This document shows positions 1-4,259 of a stretch of 7,474 nt of DNA, in pieces. The notes under the pieces are model-generated. The model made no database searches. It saw only the letters and a program-made list of their open reading frames with translations, and was not told where the DNA came from. Position numbers and translations under genes: made by a program. Location of the stretch: assembly GCA_016181985.1 (NCBI GenBank), contig JACOYG010000003.1, positions 1 through 7,474 on the forward strand, in the 5' to 3' direction. Numbering within the stretch: position 1 is the stretch's first letter; each line of letters opens with the position of its first letter. This DNA is from Candidatus Nealsoniibacteriota bacterium. GTDB taxonomy: Bacteria > Patescibacteriota > Minisyncoccia > Minisyncoccales > MHMH01.

Positions 1-423
1 CTTAAAACATTTATTGTCCAAAATTTCTTTTATTTTACCAACATCATTTGTTCCTCGTTTGCCAATTTCTTTTTGTAAAAGTGAAAACATCGACACATCT
101 TTATTGGTGGAAAGTTGAAGCGGTCCAAACCCATAAGTTTTAATACTAATGGGAATTTCTTCTTTAGTGCTGGTCTCGGTAATTCTTATATCTTCTTCGA
201 ATTCTTTCGCGCGAAATTTTTCCTTGCCAGTATGTTTTGCCGTAAAACCGTTAACAAACTGGTTTATGTATTCCGTGAGGGCGATCTCGGCAAGATCGCC
301 ATGCGTTTTGTTTCCGATAATTCTCATTGAAAAAACATTGCCTAAAACGCTAAAAATCATCGGTTCTTTCCCGCTAAAACTTTCTACAAACTTTTTTATA
401 AACTTACCGAATGTTTCGCGCAT
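1..423 (-). CDS. Probable PD-(D/E)XK-like nuclease, possibly a type II restriction endonuclease (N-terminal part)
   Basis: The reading frame is open for 141 codons from ATG at 423 to the window edge, so the C-terminus is missing. An in-frame TAA at 472-474 limits the upstream extension. GTG at 424-426 is the only other usable start. The protein is soluble, with no signal or membrane segment. An early helix contains GDLAEIALTEYIN (about residues 42-54), followed by an acidic stretch EEDIRI (D78) and then a strand PISIKTYG (K95). An early glutamate helix followed by D...xxK is the layout of PD-(D/E)XK restriction enzymes. However, the position two before the lysine is Ser, not an acid, so the active site is not proven. 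No methyltransferase gene lies upstream here. The assignment rests on pattern memory, not a family match, and another DNA-binding protein is possible. The gene follows the TSP3 gene by about 75 bases and has only a poor ribosome site (AAAGG 2 nt from the ATG). Confidence 0.45.
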   Translation of the reverse strand, partial: MRETFGKFIKKFVESFSGKEPMIFSVLGNVFSMRIIGNKTHGDLAEIALTEYINQFVNGFTAKHTGKEKFRAKEFEEDIRITETSTKEEIPISIKTYGFGPLQLSTNKDVSMFSLLQKEIGKRGTNDVGKIKEILDNKCFK

Positions 424-469
424 CACCTTTGTTTTATCGCAAATTACATTTTTCGTAAAGCCCGCGGTT

Positions 470-498
470 GGTTATGCTTCCCCCGATCTCGCACAACC
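470..498 (-). other. Stem-loop directly after the TSP3 gene stop
   Basis: GGTTGTGC (498-491) pairs with GCATAACC (477-470), giving 8 bp including one G-U pair around a 13-nt purine-rich loop. The stem begins at the last base of the TAG stop. No U-tract follows, so it is not a standard intrinsic terminator. It could protect the 3' end of the TSP3 mRNA or sit in the leader of the downstream nuclease gene. Confidence 0.35.
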
Positions 499-1436
499 TA
501 TCGTTTTTTGCGGAAGAGCATAAAAATAAATAGCAAAACGAGGAGTGCTCCGCCGATGAAATAAGGCAAGGGGATTCCCCTATTTTTGGCAAAAAACTTC
601 GCGGCTTCCAGTAAAGAGGCCTGGGCTTTTGAGCTGTCTAAGGGAAATTTATCTTCCGAATCAATCACCCCGTCCTTATCGGTATCTGCCGCGAGGGCAT
701 TAGTGCCGAGATTTACTTCCTCCTTATCTGAAAGACGGTCGTTGTCGCTGTCCGAATTTAACGGATTTGTTCCGTAAACAAATATTTCTTCGTCATTTTC
801 CAAGCCGTCGTTATCATTGTCCGAATCCTGATTGTCGCCTAAGCCGTCTTGATCGGAATCGCGCCACTCCTTGGCGTCTAGAGGAAAAATATCGATGCCG
901 TCTCGCACCCTGTCCCCATCGCTATCAGGATCCAAGGAATCTGTGCCAAGAGCAATTTCTTGGCCATCGGTTAAGCCATCATTATCGTCGTCGGTATCTT
1001 TACTGTTGCCCACGCCGTCGCCGTCGATATCTGAATCAACAAAATAATTTTCCCGAATAGCTTTATCGTTAGCCGAGTTTTCATCCGCCAAATTAGTGGC
1101 GACTATTTTGGCTTGAACGTCGTGACTGCCGGCTGGAGCCAGCCAATCAATAAACACATCGTCATAAGTGTTTGATTTCACTGAAATCGGCTGGGGATCG
1201 GCTATTTCCTTGCCATTGTCGGAAAAAACCACAAAACCGTAAACATCGGTGTCGCCTAAATTAAAAACTCTGGCAAAGACCTTGATTGTCTCCCCGGCCA
1301 GAGGTTCGTCTTTAGATAAGGCAATATCGGTGGCAGTCAACGAAAGATCGGTTTTAGCGAAAGAATCAAAAGAAAATAAAAAAACTGACAGTAAAATAAC
1401 TGCTGTAGTCAGCGAGAAATTAAAAATCTTCTGCAT
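498..1436 (-). CDS. Secreted, membrane-anchored CARDB plus thrombospondin type 3 repeat protein
   Basis: With ATG at 1436 the protein has 312 residues. Residues 1-27 form a signal peptide (short basic start, hydrophobic core, SFA before K28). Residues about 30-130 resemble a CARDB-type immunoglobulin-like fold (LSLTATDIALS ... AGETIKVFARVFNLG). Residues about 133-268 carry Asp-rich thrombospondin type 3 repeats such as DSDIDGDGVGN, DTDDDNDGLTDGQE, DSDNDNDGLENDEE and DTDKDGVIDSED, which bind calcium in this family. A single membrane helix (about 291-308) ends in RKKR, so the body of the protein should face outward. There is no LPXTG sortase signal. A TTG six codons upstream is in frame but lies beside the -10 box, so I reject it as the start. 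A surface adhesion or spacer role is inferred from the family and not shown. Confidence 0.85.
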   Translation of the reverse strand: MQKIFNFSLTTAVILLSVFLFSFDSFAKTDLSLTATDIALSKDEPLAGETIKVFARVFNLGDTDVYGFVVFSDNGKEIADPQPISVKSNTYDDVFIDWLAPAGSHDVQAKIVATNLADENSANDKAIRENYFVDSDIDGDGVGNSKDTDDDNDGLTDGQEIALGTDSLDPDSDGDRVRDGIDIFPLDAKEWRDSDQDGLGDNQDSDNDNDGLENDEEIFVYGTNPLNSDSDNDRLSDKEEVNLGTNALAADTDKDGVIDSEDKFPLDSSKAQASLLEAAKFFAKNRGIPLPYFIGGALLVLLFIFMLFRKKR

Positions 1437-1442
1437 TAAATC

Positions 1443-1471
1443 ATTATACCGCAAGATTAAAAACCGATAAA
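1443..1471 (-). promoter_or_regulatory. Promoter of the TSP3 gene (leaderless)
   Basis: A perfect -10 box TATAAT (1448-1443) ends 6 bases before the ATG at 1436, so the predicted start of transcription is the A of the start codon. The -35 is weak (TTTATC at 1471-1466, spacer 17). It lies inside the last codons of the preceding protease-like gene, implying separate transcription of the two. Confidence 0.55.
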
Positions 1472-1618
1472 CTGGCGGATTTTGGAGGCGGGTACGACAA
1501 AAACCCGGCCTTGGCTGTCAAGAAAGCTCAAACCGACGACATTGCCTTCAATATTAAAAAGAGGGCTGCCGTTAAGAATTGATTTTTCAAAGATACTGGT
1601 TTGAATCAAATTTTTATC
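1457..1618 (-). pseudogene. C-terminal part of the trypsin-like protein, in the shifted frame
   Basis: After the TGA at 1619-1617, the frame reached by skipping one T reads GAT at 1618 and stays open for 53 codons to TAA at 1457-1459. It encodes the missing end of a trypsin/HtrA fold: ILNGSPLFN followed by GNVVGLSFL and then VFVVPASKI. This matches the family order GNSGGPLxN, GxVVGI, and a late strand. No start codon of its own is evident, so it is the tail of the 1617-2138 gene. Joined, the two parts give about 226 residues, a complete small protease domain. Where the catalytic Ser belongs (GNSGGP) this protein has L-N-G-S-P, aligning Asn 189 with the Ser. Confidence 0.8.
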
Positions 1619-2138
1619 AAAAATCGTTAACCATTATTTTCGGAGTGGTAGAGCTGAAATCAAATCCGGCCAGAAAAACCCTTTCCCCTATTTTCATATT
1701 TTCCAAATCGGCAAAGCCGGCGGTAGGAAGACCTTGGCCTTCAACCTTTACTAAAGCTAGATTATTTTTTAAGTCCCTTTTTAAAACCTGGTAATTGGGC
1801 CACTTTTCTCCAGCATAAAAAGCAAAATTTGAACCCTGGGGCAAGAGTTCCGCCAAGGTCACTAAAAATCCGTCGTTGGTGACGATTAAACCTGAACCCT
1901 CCAGAATTGCGCCGTCTTTATCTTTAGATTTTACGGCAACCACGGTTTTTGCCGCTTTTTCCGCAACTTCCCTTAAGGCAACGTTTTCTTGGATATAATT
2001 GGTGATTTCTTTCCTCTCGGTTATGTAAACCGGATTTTGTTTTGGAAAAAAATAAGGCGACAAAACCCTGTCGGCAAAAACGCCGCCCGCTGTCCCAAAA
2101 ATGAACACGGCTAAAATTTTGAGAATATTTTTTGACAT
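1617..2138 (-). CDS. Membrane-anchored trypsin/HtrA-like protein, catalytically degenerate and frameshifted
   Basis: The protein starts with ATG at 2138, after GAAAGGGGA, the best Shine-Dalgarno-like stretch in the window although close to the ATG. Residues 5-22 form an uncleaved membrane anchor, then a linker. The protease-like fold begins near residue 55 (LREVAEKAAKTVVAVKS), with GSGLIVTNDGFLVTLAEL (81-98) and NNLALVKVEG (125-134). In active HtrA proteins these two stretches read GSGxIxxxxGxxxTNxHV and DLAxxKv. Here His is absent and Asp is replaced by Asn 126. This frame ends after residue 173 at TGA. The rest of the fold continues in the +1 frame (1618-1457). The likely role, if made, is a non-catalytic envelope protein. 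Indel error, recent inactivation and programmed frameshifting all remain possible. Confidence 0.8.
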   Translation of the reverse strand: MSKNILKILAVFIFGTAGGVFADRVLSPYFFPKQNPVYITERKEITNYIQENVALREVAEKAAKTVVAVKSKDKDGAILEGSGLIVTNDGFLVTLAELLPQGSNFAFYAGEKWPNYQVLKRDLKNNLALVKVEGQGLPTAGFADLENMKIGERVFLAGFDFSSTTPKIMVNDF

Positions 2139-2165
2139 TCCCCTTTCTTTTATTTCTTTATTTTA

Positions 2166-2195
2166 ATGATAGCAGAATAAATCAAAATTATTCAA
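2166..2195 (-). promoter_or_regulatory. Promoter of the trypsin-like gene
   Basis: -35 TTGAAT (2195-2190), spacer 18, extended -10 TGCTATCAT with hexamer TATCAT (2171-2166). The predicted start is near 2159, leaving a leader of about 20 nt that contains GAAAGGGGA. It lies between the NYN gene stop and this gene. Confidence 0.55.
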
Positions 2196-2196
2196 G

Positions 2197-2751
2197 CTAA
2201 AAATTTAACCGTTCAAAGAAAGAACGCCTCGCTCTTCTTGGGACATCAGCAAGTCTCAAAAGCGAATTAGATATAAAACCCTTAAAATAGACGATCTCTA
2301 TTTTCTTACCAAATATATTCTTCGTTGGTTCTAAGGCGCTAACATAATCTCTGTCGTTAGAAACAAGAATTGCGACATCAAAGGCATTTTGAGCAGCTAA
2401 GGAAATCATATTAGCCGTAAGTTGTGTATCTAGATTTTTTTCCTTAAGCTCTCCTCCGACTCCTTGTAAATTACCAAACTTCACTTCGACTCCATGCAAT
2501 TTTTGGACTTCAGCGTAGTATTTTGTTTGAATTGAATATTTTTCCCTGCCGTTCGTGGTTTTTAACATTTGAGGCGGCGGAGGAGTACAATAAAAATAAA
2601 CAGCCGATATGGTTCTATCCCCAGCTAATTTTTTAGCAAGTTTTGATGGATCGTAAAGACAAGTCCACTTTTTGTCAATTTTCCGTAAACCACTTAGATA
2701 TTTATAGATATTAGAGTTATCTATAAATACGGCAACTCGTGTTGGATTCAT
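2197..2751 (-). CDS. NYN-domain (PIN-like, LabA/DUF88) protein, probable ribonuclease
   Basis: A complete 184-residue protein covering a single NYN domain. The conserved acidic residues sit where the family has them: D11 in VAVFIDNSNIY, D108 in KEKNLDTQLTANMI, and D133 with D135 in VSNDRDYVSAL. These cluster to bind metal in PIN/NYN nucleases, which cut RNA. The strands VAVFID, AVYFYC, VAILVSND and IEIVYF fit the Rossmann-like core. The C-terminus (PRRARRSFFERLNF) is basic and could help bind nucleic acid. There is no signal or membrane segment, so it should be cytoplasmic. ATG at 2751 lies 6 bases after a TATAAT, favouring a leaderless mRNA. The gene is next to a candidate small RNA (2849-2778), but no link between them is shown. 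Substrate and process are unknown. Confidence 0.88.
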   Translation of the reverse strand: MNPTRVAVFIDNSNIYKYLSGLRKIDKKWTCLYDPSKLAKKLAGDRTISAVYFYCTPPPPQMLKTTNGREKYSIQTKYYAEVQKLHGVEVKFGNLQGVGGELKEKNLDTQLTANMISLAAQNAFDVAILVSNDRDYVSALEPTKNIFGKKIEIVYFKGFISNSLLRLADVPRRARRSFFERLNF

Positions 2752-2757
2752 AATTTT

Positions 2758-2786
2758 ATTATACTCACATAATTATTAAAAAACAA
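2758..2786 (-). promoter_or_regulatory. Promoter of the NYN gene (leaderless)
   Basis: -35 TTGTTT (2786-2781), spacer 17, -10 TATAAT (2763-2758), then 6 bases to ATG at 2751. The start of transcription should fall on the start codon. The -35 is part of the T-tract of the upstream terminator hairpin. Confidence 0.6.
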
Positions 2787-2811
2787 ACGACGGCTTTCGC
2801 CGTCATTCGTT
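2778..2811 (-). terminator. Intrinsic terminator with GAAA tetraloop
   Basis: On the minus strand AACGAATGACGGC (2811-2799) folds back on GCCGTCGTTTGTT (2794-2782) around a GAAA loop. The stem is 13 bp: a 6-bp GC-rich core plus an outer part with two G-U pairs. It ends in a T-run (2783-2778). It would end the candidate small RNA and any read-through from the five-gene island. Confidence 0.75.
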
Positions 2812-2849
2812 AACTTGCCACAACCGAAGCTGTGACAAGGATTTGATAT
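2778..2849 (-). ncRNA. Candidate small RNA, about 70 nt, two tetraloop hairpins
   Basis: Between a strong promoter and the terminator there is no credible reading frame. There is an 11-bp stem, CTTGTCACAGC (2839-2829) with GTTGTGGCAAG (2824-2814), closed by a C(UUCG)G loop, one of the most stable RNA tetraloops. The second hairpin is the GAAA-capped terminator. The start is estimated at 2849-2847 from the -10 position, giving roughly 70 nt. I do not recognise the family. Alternatives are a structured leader read through into the NYN gene, or two 3'-end hairpins of the upstream zinc-ribbon mRNA. Confidence 0.45.
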
Positions 2850-2855
2850 TTTTAT

Positions 2856-2882
2856 ATTATACCCGTCAAGGAGTGTTGTCAA
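2856..2882 (-). promoter_or_regulatory. Strong promoter of the candidate small RNA
   Basis: Perfect -35 TTGACA (2882-2877) and perfect -10 TATAAT (2861-2856) with a short 15-bp spacer. The overlapping TAATAT (2859-2854) would give the ideal 17. A 7-bp direct repeat CCTTGAC occurs at 2884-2878 and 2871-2865, 13 bp apart, across the -35 and spacer. It could be an operator or a chance duplication. Confidence 0.55.
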
Positions 2883-2898
2883 GGCTACTTTTATCACT

Positions 2899-3084
2899 TC
2901 AATCTTCTTTTACGATAAATTCCTCGCCACAATTTCTACATTTATAACTAGGGAACTTCTTGGGCCAGCTTGGATTTTCCTCTATTGATAGTGGCAGGCG
3001 ACTTGCCTTAACCATTTTTAGGCCCATTTCTTGGAAGTTGATACTTTTACATTTTGGACACTGTTTCTCATTAGTTACTATCAT
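2899..3084 (-). CDS. Small zinc-ribbon protein
   Basis: A 61-residue protein with two zinc knuckles, CPKC (residues 9-12) and CRNC (about 49-52), spaced as in a four-cysteine zinc ribbon. Between them lies a basic/hydrophobic stretch with SWPKKFPSYK. The ribbon spans the whole protein, so it is probably a binding module for nucleic acid or a partner protein rather than an enzyme. It has no membrane segment. It follows the small membrane gene by 14 bases with no Shine-Dalgarno, consistent with being the last gene of the five-gene island. It ends with TGA. Function unknown. Confidence 0.7.
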   Translation of the reverse strand: MIVTNEKQCPKCKSINFQEMGLKMVKASRLPLSIEENPSWPKKFPSYKCRNCGEEFIVKED

Positions 3085-3099
3085 AGATAGATAAAATTA

Positions 3100-3285
3100 T
3101 TATTTTATTTCCCTCTTTTTTTTATTCATTTTGTAATTTATATTAGAATAAATTACCAATCCTAAAAGCCATAAAAAGCCGGCGCCTATTGCCACTATTC
3201 TATTTAAATTATGTCTTTTAGCAACTTTGTAATTATAATAGAAAGCAAAAGCGTAAATCGCAAAAACTATAATTAAGATTACCAT
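3100..3285 (-). CDS. Small two-helix membrane protein, hypothetical
   Basis: 61 residues. Helix 1 spans about residues 2-17 (ILIIVFAIYAFAFYY) and helix 2 about 29-47 (IVAIGAGFLWLLGLVIYS). They are joined by a basic loop KVAKRHNLNR, and a strongly basic tail (NKKKREIK) follows. The positive-inside rule puts the loop in the cytoplasm, while the basic tail pulls helix 2 the other way, so topology is uncertain. I do not recognise it. It is the fourth gene of the island, 61 bases after the 116-residue gene, with no clear Shine-Dalgarno. Base composition is extremely AT-rich (13 G/C in the 60 bases at 3121-3180). Confidence 0.6.
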   Translation of the reverse strand: MVILIIVFAIYAFAFYYNYKVAKRHNLNRIVAIGAGFLWLLGLVIYSNINYKMNKKKREIK

Positions 3286-3346
3286 ATTCTAAAAATTATC
3301 TTATCAGCCCGACCTTTTAACTTTCTTAATTTTTTCTTTCATAGAT

Positions 3347-3697
3347 TTATTGTTTATCTTTATTAAATATTTCTTCTACATTATTTAATAAATTTTGGAC
3401 TAAACTTCTCTTCTCTTGTATGAATTCCTTGTCATCTTTCGGATCAAAATAATGACGGACATTCAGTAAATCGTTTATAGCTTCGTATCTATTATAGAGA
3501 GCATCTTTGCATGCATTATAATAAAAACCATTTTTATCTCCCGATTGTCTTTCTGCTTTTTTCATTCGAATAATGATTCTACCCATTCCTTTCAATATCC
3601 TATTAACTTGAGCTTTCGGTGAATAATAAAAGCGATAACCGCCCTCCATGCCCACAAATAAAACTATAATAGTCCAAATTATAAAAATAATTTCCAT
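3347..3697 (-). CDS. Membrane-anchored helical protein, hypothetical
   Basis: 116 residues. The N-terminal membrane helix (about residues 3-17, IIFIIWTIIVLFVG) is followed by a charged, helix-rich domain with a basic segment (VNRILKGMGRIIIRMKKAERQ) and a tail of likely amphipathic helices (EFIQEKRSLVQNLLNNVEEIF). It has no recognisable motif and no cysteine pair. The start lies only 4 bases after the stop of the preceding 92-residue gene, and no Shine-Dalgarno is seen. Translation is therefore probably coupled and the two products may act together. Function unknown. Confidence 0.65.
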   Translation of the reverse strand: MEIIFIIWTIIVLFVGMEGGYRFYYSPKAQVNRILKGMGRIIIRMKKAERQSGDKNGFYYNACKDALYNRYEAINDLLNVRHYFDPKDDKEFIQEKRSLVQNLLNNVEEIFNKDKQ

Positions 3698-3701
3698 AAA
3701 T

Positions 3702-3980
3702 TTATAATTCTTTTTCTATCTCGTCTGCATCTCGCTCCATTTCTTCTAATTCTTTCCCAAGTTGCTGTTTAACCTTTCCCCTATCTTGCCAATCTCGTTT
3801 TTGGAATAGATGAAACATCAACTTCCGCTTTAATTTTTCTGTTTTTTCCTCCTTTGTTTTCGGTAAAAAAAGATAGAAAATTAAGAAAATAAAACCGAGA
3901 TACCAACGCCCTAAAGCGGCTAAAATAACCCCGCCGACAACGAATATTACGCATATTATTTCTTTTGTATCTTTTCTCAT
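3702..3980 (-). CDS. Small membrane hairpin protein with charged helical tail, hypothetical
   Basis: 92 residues. Two hydrophobic segments (about 8-24 and 27-39) are separated only by R25-W26. They form a tight membrane hairpin, so both ends should lie in the cytoplasm. Residues 41-92 are almost entirely charged (EEKTEKLKRK ... KELEEMERDADEIEKEL), predicting a long helix or coiled coil. Its ATG overlaps the stop of the upstream 72-residue gene in an ATGA, and the 116-residue gene starts 4 bases after it, so it is the middle of a translationally coupled trio. I do not recognise the family. Confidence 0.65.
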   Translation of the reverse strand: MRKDTKEIICVIFVVGGVILAALGRWYLGFIFLIFYLFLPKTKEEKTEKLKRKLMFHLFQKRDWQDRGKVKQQLGKELEEMERDADEIEKEL

Positions 3981-4195
3981 AAATTCATAGAAAATGGGGT
4001 CCCTTGGTTTATAACCATATAATCACTTCCTGCCCCCATATGCATCATTATTGGTGATTCAACTATATGTGGTTCTTCGTTGAAATCTTCTTTATTAATA
4101 AAAATATAAATTACAGTAGGAGCGGCAATAGCACCGATAAAGAAAAGTGTTATCGTTTTCTCGTATTTCTTGTTAATAAACTGATACACATTCAT
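3977..4195 (-). CDS. Small single-pass membrane protein, hypothetical
   Basis: 72 residues: a short basic N-terminus (NKKYEK), one membrane helix (about 14-34), then an outer tail of about 38 residues that is acidic and Met-rich (ESPIMMHMGAGSDYMVINQG). With positive charges before the helix, the tail is predicted outside the cell. It is not a cleavable signal protein in any obvious way. It is the first gene of the island, 64 bases after clpB. It ends with TGA overlapping the next start (ATGA). A weak -10 precedes it. Function unknown. Confidence 0.6.
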   Translation of the reverse strand: MNVYQFINKKYEKTITLFFIGAIAAPTVIYIFINKEDFNEEPHIVESPIMMHMGAGSDYMVINQGTPFSMNL

Positions 4196-4203
4196 TATTT
4201 ATT

Positions 4204-4209
4204 TTTATA
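4204..4209 (-). promoter_or_regulatory. Weak -10 box before the small-gene island
   Basis: TATAAA (4209-4204) ends 8 bases before ATG at 4195, giving a predicted leader of about 2 nt. No convincing -35 is seen. No clear terminator separates clpB from the island, so read-through from clpB is also possible. The 64 bases 4196-4259 hold nothing else I can name. Confidence 0.3.
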
Positions 4210-4259
4210 GTTTAAGTTTTAGTAATTATGGGCCTCTCTGTCATCTAGAACGCCACACC

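Noticed and set aside
280..300. Perfect inverted repeat GGCGATCT-N5-AGATCGCC
   Set aside because: It lies inside the nuclease-like coding sequence and is accounted for by the codons for GDLAEIA; no flanking element suggests an operator or insertion end.
149..523. Plus-strand open frame of 124 codons
   Set aside because: It is the antisense shadow of the nuclease-like gene on the minus strand; composition is unlike a protein (runs of Phe, Ser and Leu) and no promoter or family motif is seen.
1452..1454. TTG start that would lengthen the TSP3 protein by six residues
   Set aside because: The codon lies just upstream of the -10 box and would not be in the mRNA; ATG at 1436 gives a cleaner signal peptide.
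1617..1619. UGA read as glycine (alternative code of some CPR lineages)
   Set aside because: A TAA follows directly in frame, so recoding would not rescue the protease; two other genes here end in TGA, one in a coupled ATGA overlap.
3304..3342. Twelve-codon minus-strand frame MKEKIKKVKRSG between two island genes
   Set aside because: Too short, lysine-rich as expected from A-rich DNA, and no motif or ribosome site.
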